A stretch of DNA of 45,338 nt from Planctomycetota bacterium. Lineage in GTDB: Bacteria > Planctomycetota > Phycisphaerae > UBA1845. Made by a program: the position numbers and the translations under genes. Positions 18,528-27,282 of the stretch are shown piece by piece. The stretch spans positions 1 to 45,338 of the forward strand of contig JADFPW010000002.1 of the NCBI GenBank assembly GCA_022562105.1. Reading direction: 5' to 3'. The notes below the pieces were generated by a model, which saw nothing but the letters and a program-made list of their open reading frames with translations, ran no database searches and was not told where the DNA came from. How positions within the stretch are numbered: the first letter of the stretch is position 1; every line of letters begins with the position of its first letter.

Positions 18528-18746
18528 CTATTGGCAGCCCGCCGTCTGAGGGCAACTTGTTGCCAGGACGGATGGTAGCCGCAATCGTCGAGGCAATGAG
18601 GGCCAGCCGACCAAGATGGACGGCATGGGTTCGATAGGCGCGGGGATGCTGTCCGTCGACCGTTTCAGCCGGTTGCCCCGTCGGAGTAACGGGCTGAGGG
18701 TTGAGAGTGGGTCCAGGTTCAAACCGCTCCACCACGCGATCGCCAT
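18528..18746 (-). CDS. Doubtful small protein
   Basis: A 72-codon frame starting at an ATG with an excellent ribosome-binding site (GGGAGG, 7 nt upstream), downstream of the lacI-type gene on the same strand, with high third-position GC. The predicted product begins MAIAWWSGLNLDPL and has no recognised domain. An overlapping frame (18520-18753, TTG start) also reads plausibly, which lowers confidence in either. Confidence 0.3.
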   Translation of the reverse strand: MAIAWWSGLNLDPLSTLSPLLRRGNRLKRSTDSIPAPIEPMPSILVGWPSLPRRLRLPSVLATSCPQTAGCQ

Positions 18747-18774
18747 GATCCAACCTCCCTTTCAGGTCCAGATT

Positions 18775-18795
18775 CCGTATGATCCTAACATACGG
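18775..18795. repeat. 7-bp perfect inverted repeat downstream of the lacI-type gene
   Basis: CCGTATG and CATACGG flank a 7-nt spacer 25 bp beyond the lacI-type stop codon. It could be a weak hairpin that ends the lacI transcript or an operator for the small frame at 18528-18746. There is no T run. Confidence 0.4.
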
Positions 18796-18819
18796 ACTGG
18801 ATCTGTTCTTGGGGGCAGG

Positions 18820-19893
18820 TCAGGTCGGTTCCGGCGCCCGCCCTTTGCAGCCGCAAGACTCCCGCACCACAAGCTCGGGATGCAGGCAGATCTGGGTCGG
18901 CTGGCGGGCGGGTTCGGCAATGCGTTGGCAGAGCAATCCTACGGCTTTGGCACCCAGGTCGAACATGGGCACGCGCACGGTGGTCAAAGCCGGCCGCACC
19001 ATACGGGAGATGCGGGTGTCGTCGAATCCCACGACCGCGAGGTCCTGCGGGACGGCGAGCCCGCTAGCCAGTGCCGCCGCAATGATGCCGGCGGCCATCT
19101 CGTCGTTTGCGGCAAAGACGCAGGCGCCGGCCCAGTCGCGAGCTCGTTGCAAGCCAAGGTCGAAGGCGGTGTCGTATTCGTAGTTGAGGAAGTGGATGTC
19201 GTCCGGCCCGACCGTCATGCCCTTCTCGCGCAACACCTGCCGATAGGCTTCCAGGCGGGCCGACGTGTCGAAGTTGGTGGCTAAACCGCCGACAAAGATC
19301 ACCCGTCGTACGTCGCAGTGGACCACCAGATGGCGCATCATGGCCATGGCCCCCTGGTGTTGGTCGATCACTACACTGTCATGCGGGGTGCCCTCGATGT
19401 CGTCGTCCAGAAGCACGTAGGGAATCGGGGAGTCCGCCAAAAGTGTCTGCACTCGATCGGTCATCTCCGAGACCATGATCGCCACTCCATCGAGCAGCGA
19501 TCTGAGGCGAGTCCCCGTCAGAAGCGATTGACTGTCGTTCCCATCTCGTGTGGAGGAGATGATCAGGCTGTATCCCAACTCCCTAGCCTGCGAGTTTGCC
19601 CCGCGAATGATCTCGGAGTAGAACTCGCCGTGGAGGTCCGGCAAGACCAGGCCCAGAATCTCGCTCCGCCGCAGCATCAGTCCGCGGGCGAAGGCGTTGG
19701 GCTGGTATCCCAGCTCTTGAATGGCTGATTCGACGCGGGCCAGGGTGGCTTTGTTGACCACCGCCCTCCGGTTGATCACCCGGGAAACGGTGCTCAAGGA
19801 GACCTTGGCCAACCGGGCGACGTCGGCCATGGAAGGCGGCGAACCCGGGTGGCGCTGGGGCCGGCGATCTCGATTCTTGGTGGGCGTTTTCAA
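18820..19893 (-). CDS. LacI-family transcriptional regulator
   Basis: A repressor-type protein of about 357 residues. The N-terminal helix-turn-helix reads MADVARLAKVSLSTVSRVIN, with the hinge helix region ELGYQPNAFARGL, then a periplasmic-binding-protein-like effector domain (GLVLPDLHGEFYSEIIRG; FAANDEMAAG; VVGFDDTRISRM). The last residues include CGCKG. The start is uncertain: ATG 19830 begins right at the HTH, while TTG 19893 adds 20 residues and a weak AAGG site but overlaps the start of the divergent glucanase gene. Family knowledge: such proteins bind palindromes with a central CG pair and release on sugar binding. Two identical palindromes of this type occur at 21455 and 30875, so this protein is the natural candidate regulator of the whole locus. 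Confidence 0.9.
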   Translation of the reverse strand: MKTPTKNRDRRPQRHPGSPPSMADVARLAKVSLSTVSRVINRRAVVNKATLARVESAIQELGYQPNAFARGLMLRRSEILGLVLPDLHGEFYSEIIRGANSQARELGYSLIISSTRDGNDSQSLLTGTRLRSLLDGVAIMVSEMTDRVQTLLADSPIPYVLLDDDIEGTPHDSVVIDQHQGAMAMMRHLVVHCDVRRVIFVGGLATNFDTSARLEAYRQVLREKGMTVGPDDIHFLNYEYDTAFDLGLQRARDWAGACVFAANDEMAAGIIAAALASGLAVPQDLAVVGFDDTRISRMVRPALTTVRVPMFDLGAKAVGLLCQRIAEPARQPTQICLHPELVVRESCGCKGRAPEPT

Positions 19894-21329
19894 TGATGAG
19901 TACCTTGCGTCCGTCGAGGGCTGACAAGCTCCCTGCGCATCTCGGGTTTTTCGTGCTCGCCGTTGTCGCGGGGGCGGCGTCGGCCCAGCCTTCCGGACCC
20001 GCCGCGGTTCCAAAAGCCAGCCCAGCCGATCCCGCTTTCTATTCGTTCACCGATGCCGATCAGCGGCTGTTGGAAAGAGTCCAGTATGCCTGTTTCGAGT
20101 TCTTTTGGAAAGAAGTGGGGCAACCCGCCAGCCTGGCGAAAGACCGGCACAAGGGGCCAACGTCCAGCATCGCCGCAGTCGGATTCCAATTATCTTCCCT
20201 GCCGATCGGGGTTGAACACGGCTGGATCAAGCGTCACCAGGGCGTCAAGCGGGCCGAGACTGTCCTGGCCACCCTCTTGGGACGGCAGGACAACAAGAAG
20301 TTTGGCGTCTACCTCCACTTTCTCGATCTGAATACCGGCGGCCTGGGTCGCGAGGGCTACGAAGTCGTGGCCAGCACCGTCGATCATGCCCTACTGATGG
20401 CGGGGGTGATGACCGCAGGCGAGTACTTCGGCGGCCAGGTAGCCGAGCTGGGCAACCGCCTCGTGAACTCAACCAATTGGCGTGCTTTTGCCGTCGGGCC
20501 GAACGGGTATCTCTCCATGGGATGGAAGCCGGACGATGCCGAGCATCTCGATGGATCCGGTGAGTTCCTAAAATGGCATTGGTCCAACAGCAGCGACGAG
20601 GAGCGTCTGATCTACTTCCTGGCGTCCGGATCGCCGACGCCGGCTTATGCCATCGATCCCGAAATGTACTTTCGCCTACGGCGCACCATGAAGCACCACG
20701 ACGGCGGTCAGCCCTTCGCGGTGGCTTGGTCAGGCCCGCTGTTCAACTACTTCTTTAGCCACTGTTGGATCGACTTCCGTGCGCTGGGGCCTGATCATCC
20801 AAGCCGCTTTGGTGTGAACGCTCCCTCCATCGATTGGTTTGAGAACTCGCGTCGGGCGGTGCTCACCCATCGGCAGCGCTGCATCGAAGCGGCCGGCCGG
20901 TTTGGCACACTGTCAGCCGACCGGTGGGGGTTGAGTGCTTGTGTCGGCCGCGACGGGTATATCGTGCCGGGAACCCGGCCCAACCTGAGCGATCAGGATG
21001 AGTGGGGCGAAGGCACGGTGGCTCCCTACGCTGCTGCGTCGTCGATTATGTTCACGCCGAAGGAGAGCTTGGCTGCCATCCGGGCATTCATGGATCTGAA
21101 AGATGCCGCAGGTAAACCGCTAGTCTGGCGAGACCCCAAAGCGGGTGGATTTGGGTTTGCCGACGCATTCAACCTGGATCAGGGCTACGTGAGCGACGAC
21201 TATGTCGGCATCGACCAGGGACCTATGCTCCTGGCTATCGAGAATGCCCGGACGGGTCTCATCTGGAAGCTGTTCATGGAGCACCATGTCGCCCAGAGGG
21301 CGGTGAAACGCCTGAAATTGAAGCGGTGA
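19893..21329 (+). CDS. Secreted PF10091/GH144-type glucanase (likely endo-beta-1,2-glucanase)
   Basis: 478 residues with a signal peptide (LGFFVLAVVAGAASA, cleavage before QP). The mature protein is one alpha/alpha-barrel domain of the glycoamylase family PF10091: RVQYACFEFFWKE, SIAAVGF, DHALLMAGVMTAGEYF, FFSHCWIDFR, GLSACVGRDGY and EGTVAPYAAASSIMFTP are in family order. Characterised members of this group (GH144) are endo-beta-1,2-glucanases that give short sophoro-oligosaccharides. It is therefore the likely extracellular or periplasmic step of the locus, feeding the ABC importer and the GH94 phosphorylase. The start (19893 or 19896) overlaps or abuts the lacI-type start, leaving no room for an ordinary intergenic promoter. 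Substrate specificity is inferred from family membership only. Confidence 0.85.
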   Translation: MMSTLRPSRADKLPAHLGFFVLAVVAGAASAQPSGPAAVPKASPADPAFYSFTDADQRLLERVQYACFEFFWKEVGQPASLAKDRHKGPTSSIAAVGFQLSSLPIGVEHGWIKRHQGVKRAETVLATLLGRQDNKKFGVYLHFLDLNTGGLGREGYEVVASTVDHALLMAGVMTAGEYFGGQVAELGNRLVNSTNWRAFAVGPNGYLSMGWKPDDAEHLDGSGEFLKWHWSNSSDEERLIYFLASGSPTPAYAIDPEMYFRLRRTMKHHDGGQPFAVAWSGPLFNYFFSHCWIDFRALGPDHPSRFGVNAPSIDWFENSRRAVLTHRQRCIEAAGRFGTLSADRWGLSACVGRDGYIVPGTRPNLSDQDEWGEGTVAPYAAASSIMFTPKESLAAIRAFMDLKDAAGKPLVWRDPKAGGFGFADAFNLDQGYVSDDYVGIDQGPMLLAIENARTGLIWKLFMEHHVAQRAVKRLKLKR

Positions 21330-21422
21330 CCATCCAAGAATGAGCGTGAGCTTTGGGCGCCCGGCAAGTTGGCGTCGCATGAGGGTTGCGATCCCCGTTA
21401 TCGGCCGAAAAACGCCAGTTCA

Positions 21423-21451
21423 TTGACCCGACCGGACCAGCTGAGTACGCT
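21423..21451 (+). promoter_or_regulatory. Predicted promoter of the GH94 gene
   Basis: TTGACC, a 17-bp spacer and TACGCT (first, second and last -10 bases kept). It lies 71 bp before the GH94 start and directly upstream of the palindromic operator, so the operator covers the expected transcription start, a standard repression layout. Confidence 0.5.
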
Positions 21452-21454
21452 GGA

Positions 21455-21468
21455 TGAAAGCGCTTGCA
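21455..21468. promoter_or_regulatory. LacI-family operator upstream of the GH94 gene
   Basis: TGAAAGCGCTTGCA, a near-perfect palindrome centred on CG, of the type bound by LacI/CcpA proteins. The identical 14-mer occurs at 30875-30888. It overlaps the predicted +1 of the promoter at 21423-21451. Confidence 0.75.
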
Positions 21469-21521
21469 GCGGAGGGAGATACGGAGTCTCCGTCCAGAGG
21501 TCTGCTTTGGGAAGGACTGGA

Positions 21522-24023
21522 ATGACCGCGGTTGCACCGACCGTCACCGAACTGCCTCCGAAGGAAACGGCCCCCGTTGTGGTGGGGGAGTTCGGCCGAT
21601 TCTCGCCGGACGGCCGGGAGTTCTGGATCACCGACCCGCGGACTCCGCGCCCGTGGGCCAACATCATCGCCAACCCGCGCATGGGACTGGCAGTAAGTCA
21701 GACGGGCAGTGGCTTCACCTGGATCGACAATTCGCAACTAGCGGTCATTACCCGGTGGCAACAGGATCTAGCTTCTGATTCTTCCGGCAGGGCTATATAC
21801 GTTCGCGATCTGGATTCGCAGGAGTTGTGGTCGCTGGCACCGGCGCCGGTATGGCGGCCGGACGCCAAGCACGAATGTCGGCACGGTCTCGGCTACACAA
21901 CATTTATCACCGAAGTTGCGGGGATTCGCAGCGAATGGACGCTCTTCGTCCATGCCGACCAGACCGTCGAGCTGTGGCGAGTCGAGCTGCACAATCTGAC
22001 GGACCAAGCGCGACGATTGGAGTTATGCGGGTGCCTGGAGTGGAACTGCGGCGTCGCCCCCTCGCCCCGACGAGAGTTCCACAAGCTGTTCATCGAAACT
22101 GCCTTTGATCCAGAGCAACGGGCCGTCTTCGCATGGAACCACATGTGGGAGGTGTCTTCGGCTCGCGATGGGTACTGGAACGCGAGTTTCCCCTATGTGG
22201 CTGCGTTCGGGGCGACCGACCCGGTGTCGGCTGCACAGGGCGACAAGTCCGCATTCATCGGACGTTACGGTGATCGGCGAAGTCCGGAAGCTCTAACGCA
22301 AACGATTTGGGAACCGAGCTTCGGCCGGCATGACGACCCCATCGCGGCGTTGCGCGTCCCCATTGAGCTTCAGGGCGGACAGCAACGCGGGTTGGGGTTC
22401 GCGTTGGCTGTCGGTGAGTCGCGCGGGGAAGCCACAAGATTGCTGCAGAGCTGGAGCGGCGATGGAACGGAAGTTGCTCTTGATCGCATGAATGCGGCGC
22501 TGGATGAAGTTCGCGCGGGATGGCGGTCCCGTCTGGCCGACCATCGAATCGACACGCCGGAGCCGTCGCTTAACTTCCTGGTAAATGACTGGGTGCGCTA
22601 TCAAGCCGTTTCCAGCCGACTCTGGGGCCGTTGTGGGTACTATCAGCAGAGCGGGGCCTACGGATACCGGGATCAGCTACAGGATTCGCAGGTCTGGCTG
22701 ACCATCGATCCCCAGCAATGCCGTGAGCAAGTCAACCTCCACGCCGGCCGTCAGTTTGCGGACGGATCGGTCTACCACTGGTGGCACCCGCTAACCGAGC
22801 AGGGCCACGTCACCCGCATGACCGACGATCTGCTGTGGTTGGCGTTCGTCACCGCCAACTACATCAAAGAGACGGGCGACCTGAGCATCCTGAATGATGC
22901 GACACCGTTCTTGGATGATGCAGAGCGATATCCGCTTGTCGAACATGTATTGCGGGCGTTTCGTCGGGTTTTCGCCCGGACTAGCCCGCGTGGCTTGCCC
23001 TACATCGGGGCGGGCGATTGGAATGACGGGCTCAGTGCGGTCGGCCTGCAGGAGAGTGGCGAGTCAATCTGGCTAGGGCATTTTCTGGTAGGACTCTTGG
23101 CCGATTGGTCGGAGATCTTCCGCAGAGCGGCCGCTTCCGCGACCGATCCCGTGCCCGACGCGAGTCTGGAATGGCCCGGGTTGGCGGAGGAGTTTTCCGC
23201 GCGACGCCGGACGCTGATCGCTGCCGTCAACGAGCATGGCTGGGACGGCGAATGGTATCTCCGAGCCACGCTGGACGATGGCAGCAAGCTTGGCAGCAGG
23301 GACAACCGAGTCGGGCGGATCTTCTTGAACGCCCAGACGTGGGCCATTCTCAACGATGTCGCTCCTCCCGAACGGGCAGTCTCCTGCTGGAACTCGGTCA
23401 GGACGCATTTGATCAGCGACGCCGGAGCCTTGCTGCTGGCACCGGCGTTTGACACACCCGATGAACGTGTCGGCTACATCACGCGCTACGGTCCGGGGCT
23501 GCGCGAGAACGGCGGCGTCTACACACATGCCGCCACCTGGGCCATCGCGGCTGCATGCAAGATGAAGGACCACGAATCGGTGCGGCGATTGCTCACCGCC
23601 ATCAACCCTGCACTGAAAGATCCCGAGCGATTCTGGTCCGAGCCCTACGTGCTTCCCGGCAATGTAGACGGGCCAGACTCACCTCACTTCGGCCGCGGTG
23701 GTTGGAGCTGGTACACCGGCTCAGCCCAGTGGCTGCACCGAGTGGTGACCCAATGGGTGCTGGGCATACGGCCTGAGTGGGACGGTCTGCGGATCGATCC
23801 GTGTATGCCCCCCGGATGGAGGCGGGCACGGATGACTCGACCCTGGAGAGGCTGCAGTTACGAACTGACAATCGAGCGGGCCGACGGCCCCCGTGGCGAG
23901 GGAGGCGCTGCCGTCAGCTTGGACGGAAAGCTCCTGAGCGGCGACGTTCTGCCCTGCCCCGTCCGGACAGGCGAGCGCCACGATGTGCACATCCGGATCG
24001 ATCGGCCCACAGTTTCCTCATAG
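21522..24023 (+). CDS. GH94 beta-glycoside phosphorylase
   Basis: 833 residues, cytoplasmic (no signal peptide). The N-terminal beta-sandwich has FSPDGREFWI, PWANIIANPRMG and GSGFTWIDNSQ. The alpha/alpha barrel then has GAYGYRDQLQDS and GDWNDGL at residues 498-504, the motif that holds the general acid Asp, and a late GGWSWYTGSAQWLHR segment. All fit GH94 (cellobiose, laminaribiose, chitobiose and 1,2-beta-oligoglucan phosphorylases, and the phosphorylase part of cyclic glucan synthases). These cleave with inorganic phosphate, usually giving alpha-glucose-1-phosphate. The neighbouring GH144-type enzyme favours a beta-1,2-glucan oligosaccharide, but specificity cannot be read from sequence alone. 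The start at ATG 21522 has AGGA 5 nt upstream; the frame is open from 21369. Preceded by a promoter and operator; convergent with the ABC operon. Confidence 0.88.
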   Translation: MTAVAPTVTELPPKETAPVVVGEFGRFSPDGREFWITDPRTPRPWANIIANPRMGLAVSQTGSGFTWIDNSQLAVITRWQQDLASDSSGRAIYVRDLDSQELWSLAPAPVWRPDAKHECRHGLGYTTFITEVAGIRSEWTLFVHADQTVELWRVELHNLTDQARRLELCGCLEWNCGVAPSPRREFHKLFIETAFDPEQRAVFAWNHMWEVSSARDGYWNASFPYVAAFGATDPVSAAQGDKSAFIGRYGDRRSPEALTQTIWEPSFGRHDDPIAALRVPIELQGGQQRGLGFALAVGESRGEATRLLQSWSGDGTEVALDRMNAALDEVRAGWRSRLADHRIDTPEPSLNFLVNDWVRYQAVSSRLWGRCGYYQQSGAYGYRDQLQDSQVWLTIDPQQCREQVNLHAGRQFADGSVYHWWHPLTEQGHVTRMTDDLLWLAFVTANYIKETGDLSILNDATPFLDDAERYPLVEHVLRAFRRVFARTSPRGLPYIGAGDWNDGLSAVGLQESGESIWLGHFLVGLLADWSEIFRRAAASATDPVPDASLEWPGLAEEFSARRRTLIAAVNEHGWDGEWYLRATLDDGSKLGSRDNRVGRIFLNAQTWAILNDVAPPERAVSCWNSVRTHLISDAGALLLAPAFDTPDERVGYITRYGPGLRENGGVYTHAATWAIAAACKMKDHESVRRLLTAINPALKDPERFWSEPYVLPGNVDGPDSPHFGRGGWSWYTGSAQWLHRVVTQWVLGIRPEWDGLRIDPCMPPGWRRARMTRPWRGCSYELTIERADGPRGEGGAAVSLDGKLLSGDVLPCPVRTGERHDVHIRIDRPTVSS

Positions 24024-24050
24024 CTGGCCCTACCGACGCTGGGATGGTCA

Positions 24051-24908
24051 TCAACCCTTCATACCCGTCGTGGCGATGCCGCGGATAAACGTCCGCTGGG
24101 TCAGCAAGAACAACAACAAGACGGGAAGAATGATCATCACCGACGCGGCCATCATTTGGTTCCACGGTGTGTCGCCGGCGCGGTTCTGCAACGTTTGCAA
24201 CCCAAGGGCGAGCGTAAACTGTTCCTGGTGGGTCAGATACACCAGCGGGCCGACCAAATCGTTCCACACCGCCAGGCAATGAAACAGGGCGACAACCGCC
24301 AGAGCAGGTGTGGACAGCGGCAGTATGATCCTCCAGAAACATGCCCAGCGCGAGCAGCCGTCCAGCGTGGCGGATTCCTCCAGATCCCGTGGAATTCCCA
24401 TGAAGAATTGCCGCAACAGAAAGATACTGAATGCATTGCCGAACCACGCCGGTACCCAAAGTGGCTTGTAGGTGCCGATCCAATCCAGGTGACTGAAGAT
24501 CATGTAGCTGGGAACCATGATCACGGGGAAAGGGACCATCATGGTGGCCAGGCAGATGGCGAACATCACCCCGCGCCCGCGAAACCGAATCCGAGCAAAA
24601 CCATACGCGGCGATCGAGCATGAAATCAGAACGCCGGGAAGACTGAGCACGAGAATGATGAGCGTATTACGGGCATACAGCAGGAAATCGAAGTGCTCTG
24701 ATCGAACGAGATCCCGATATGCGGTTAGCTGCGGCCGATGCGGGAGGATGTCGGGAGAGAGAACTTCCTCCGGCGCTTTCAAACTAACGCTCGCCATCCA
24801 AACCAGCGGCGTCAGAAACAGCAACGCAAAGAAGCACAGAACCAGATAAGAGAGCGGTCGGCGGAGGGGACCGGCGGGTGCAACAGGCAGACGATCTTCT
24901 GTGGCCAT
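24051..24908 (-). CDS. ABC sugar transporter permease, MalG/UgpE type
   Basis: 285 residues with six membrane helices. The cytoplasmic EAA loop reads EESATLDGCSRWACFWRIILPL, where the permease docks to the ATPase; the C terminus RTFIRGIATTGMKG is typical of the MalG-type (CUT1) partner. It forms the channel with the permease at 24913-25797. ATG 24908 is preferred, with GTG 24911 just before. It starts 4 bp after the stop of the upstream permease gene, so the two are translationally coupled. The substrate is inferred to be oligosaccharides released by the neighbouring glucanase. Confidence 0.92.
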   Translation of the reverse strand: MATEDRLPVAPAGPLRRPLSYLVLCFFALLFLTPLVWMASVSLKAPEEVLSPDILPHRPQLTAYRDLVRSEHFDFLLYARNTLIILVLSLPGVLISCSIAAYGFARIRFRGRGVMFAICLATMMVPFPVIMVPSYMIFSHLDWIGTYKPLWVPAWFGNAFSIFLLRQFFMGIPRDLEESATLDGCSRWACFWRIILPLSTPALAVVALFHCLAVWNDLVGPLVYLTHQEQFTLALGLQTLQNRAGDTPWNQMMAASVMIILPVLLLFLLTQRTFIRGIATTGMKG

Positions 24909-24912
24909 CACT

Positions 24913-25797
24913 TCAAGCCCCCCGATAGTAGACCATTCGCCGGCTGACCCAAAACAACAGCGCGGTCAGCGCCAGGATGATCAGCAACTGGATCCAGGCC
25001 ATGGCGCTGGCGTAGCCCATTTTCAGATAGCGAAAGGCGTTGTCGAAGATGTAGCTGGTGTAGAAGTAGATCGTGCCGTCCGGACCTGGGCGCATGCGCC
25101 ACATGACATATGGCAGGGCAAAGATCTGCCACGCCCCGATGATGGCGACGATGGTGTTGAAGAGGATGACCGGGCTCAACCCGGGCAAGGTGACATGCCA
25201 GAACTGCCGCGGCGGTGAGGCGCCGTCCAGCCGGGCCGCTTCGTAAAGCTCTTCGGGAATTCCTTGTAGTCCGGCCAGATAGATCACCATCGGTGAGCCG
25301 ACGAACCAGAGACTGACCAGGACCAACGACAACATGGCCCACGGCGAGGAGTCCAGCCACTTCGGGTCGGGCAAACCCACCGTTCGCAGGATCCGATTCA
25401 CCAAGCCGAACTCCGGGTTCAGCATCCACATCCACAAGACGCCCGCGGTGACCAGTGGCACGATGGTGGGCACAAAGATGCAGGCACGAAAAATCGCGAT
25501 GCCTCGGACCCGGCGATTCAGCAACACGGCCAGCCCGATCGCAGCGATGGCCCCGAGTGGAATTGATAGACCGGCGTAGATCAGCGTGTTGGCGATCACT
25601 TTGTGGTACACCGGATCATGCAGCAGGGCGGTGTAGTTCTCCGCCCCGACGAACACCGGCGGCTGAAGCATCGGATAGTCGCAAAAGCTGATGTAAAGCG
25701 AAAAGCCCATCGGGATGACCAGGAACGCGAGGAAGCCCAGCCACCACGGCGCGGTCCAGAGCAGACCGGCCAACAGAGTGGACTTATGGGAGCTCAT
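24913..25797 (-). CDS. ABC sugar transporter permease, MalF/UgpA type
   Basis: 294 residues, six predicted helices. The N terminus has LLWTAPWWLGFLAFLVIPM, the usual first helix of UgpA-type permeases. The EAA loop reads EELYEAARLDGASPPRQFWHVTLPGL. It pairs with the permease at 24051-24908. Its ATG overlaps the TGA of the binding-protein gene (ATGA), tight coupling in one operon. No ATPase gene follows; a shared MsmK/MalK-type ATPase encoded elsewhere must energise the system. Confidence 0.92.
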   Translation of the reverse strand: MSSHKSTLLAGLLWTAPWWLGFLAFLVIPMGFSLYISFCDYPMLQPPVFVGAENYTALLHDPVYHKVIANTLIYAGLSIPLGAIAAIGLAVLLNRRVRGIAIFRACIFVPTIVPLVTAGVLWMWMLNPEFGLVNRILRTVGLPDPKWLDSSPWAMLSLVLVSLWFVGSPMVIYLAGLQGIPEELYEAARLDGASPPRQFWHVTLPGLSPVILFNTIVAIIGAWQIFALPYVMWRMRPGPDGTIYFYTSYIFDNAFRYLKMGYASAMAWIQLLIILALTALLFWVSRRMVYYRGA

Positions 25798-27182
25798 TCG
25801 GCGGATTCTCCCGCGTGTCGACGATCGCTCATGCGCTGGTATTCGTCGATCAGTTGGTCTACCCGCTTCTGGGTAGCTCGGACGGTTTCATCCGCATCGC
25901 GCTGGCCTCGAAGAACGGTCTCCAGCATGCCCAGGGTCTCGGTCCACGTGTTCGCCCACGTGGGCATCGCGGGGTAGCCAAAGGCGTGCTCCGAGCCGGC
26001 CATCTCGTCAAAGACCCGGACATAGGGGTTCTTGTGGTTTTCATAGAACCCGGGAAGCGGCGTGCGGAAGGGTGATACCTTGCCGTGCAGGCTACATAAC
26101 TCCTCCAATACCTGCTGCCGGGACACATACTTCAAGAAGATCATGGCCTCGCGGACATGGCGCGAGCCGCGCGGTATGACGAAGTTATCCGTACTGGCGA
26201 AATAGTGGGGCTTCTCCAGCGTGATCGAGGGGAAGGGAGCCACGGCGTAGTCCAACGACGGGGCGTACGTTTGAATCCAGTTGCTGAGCCACGGCCCCTG
26301 AAAGACCATCGCAAGCCGTTCGCTCAGAAACGGATTCTGCGCTCCCTCGATGGCTCCAGCGGTGGCCTCGAAGGACAGGACGTCATCGTTGGCTCGCCGT
26401 GGATCAATCTCCGCCGCGGCTAAACCGACCGAACCCAAAGCGACGCGTTGGTTACGAACCCAGCGCATGGCGGCCAGACCTTCCGGTGTGTCGACGCGAA
26501 AACGATCACCGTCCCAAAGTTGGGCATCGAAGAACACCGGCCAAATCCAGTGCCACCAGCCGAGCATGGCCGGCGACACGGTAAACCCAAGCTGCACGAT
26601 CTTTCCGGTGGATGGATCGCGCCGGGTCAGAAGCTTGGCGTACTCATCCAATTCTGTAATGGTCTGCGGCGGGCGATCGGGATCCAGACCCGCCTCGCGA
26701 AAGAGCCGCCGGTTGTAGAACAGGGCGATCGTGTAGGGCGTACTGGGCAGGGCGTAGAGGCGACCCTCGTACCGGCCGATCTCCAGCCATACCGGCTTGA
26801 ATACACCCACATCGATTTCATATTCCTTGCACAGCTCGTCCAGCGGCAACAGGGCCTCACGGTCGGCGAACTGGGGCACGATATGGTCGAACAATCCCGC
26901 AATATCCGGAGGATCGCCGCCGGCTGTGGCGATGAGCAAGCGTTGATCGACGTTGGCCACGGCTTGGTAGTCGACCCAGATGTTCTGGGCAGCGCCGAGC
27001 GTTTCGTTGAATCGGTCTACGATCCGCTGCATGGCTTGGCCTTCGACGCCGGTCCATTTCTCCCAATAACGCACCACGGTTCGGTCGGGGGGAATATCGA
27101 GTTGCCTGCGAGGACCGAGAGATAAAAGCAGCAGCGCAGGAAAGCCGAGGACAGCGGCGAGAACGATCGAGCGAAGGTTCAT
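25794..27182 (-). CDS. ABC transporter extracellular sugar-binding protein (CUT1 family)
   Basis: 462 residues. The N terminus MNLRSIVLAAVLGFPALLLLSL is a signal peptide or anchor without a lipobox Cys. The mature part starts VVRYWEKWTG and has FNETLG, ATAGGDPPDIAGLFD, LPLDELC, YALPSTPYTIALFYNRRLFREAG and the later ASTDNFVIPRGSRH, all typical of family-1 extracellular solute-binding proteins. It captures oligosaccharides and delivers them to the two coupled permeases. A palindromic repeat lies just upstream (27201-27229), between this gene and the PF10091-like gene, and could mark a processing or attenuation point within the operon. Confidence 0.9.
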   Translation of the reverse strand: MNLRSIVLAAVLGFPALLLLSLGPRRQLDIPPDRTVVRYWEKWTGVEGQAMQRIVDRFNETLGAAQNIWVDYQAVANVDQRLLIATAGGDPPDIAGLFDHIVPQFADREALLPLDELCKEYEIDVGVFKPVWLEIGRYEGRLYALPSTPYTIALFYNRRLFREAGLDPDRPPQTITELDEYAKLLTRRDPSTGKIVQLGFTVSPAMLGWWHWIWPVFFDAQLWDGDRFRVDTPEGLAAMRWVRNQRVALGSVGLAAAEIDPRRANDDVLSFEATAGAIEGAQNPFLSERLAMVFQGPWLSNWIQTYAPSLDYAVAPFPSITLEKPHYFASTDNFVIPRGSRHVREAMIFLKYVSRQQVLEELCSLHGKVSPFRTPLPGFYENHKNPYVRVFDEMAGSEHAFGYPAMPTWANTWTETLGMLETVLRGQRDADETVRATQKRVDQLIDEYQRMSDRRHAGESAE

Positions 27183-27200
27183 CCATGCCCACCAGCCCGT

Positions 27201-27229
27201 GTGCCACTGGTGGCTTGTCCACCAGTGCC
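27201..27229. repeat. REP-like palindrome, copy 1
   Basis: Perfect 9-bp arms CACTGGTGG / CCACCAGTG around a CTTGT loop, with a GTGC flank. Identical core to copies at 29330 and 41421, and an inverted copy at 41551. Located between the PF10091-like gene and the sugar-binding protein gene. Confidence 0.85.
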
Positions 27230-27282
27230 GAGCGAAACGCCGGTCACCACACGCACCGCGTGTCTACTTCGGAGGCGGTTCC

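Noticed and set aside
18092-18530. Integrative element at the tRNA-Asn 3' end
   Set aside because: No integrase gene and no direct repeat of the tRNA end were seen.
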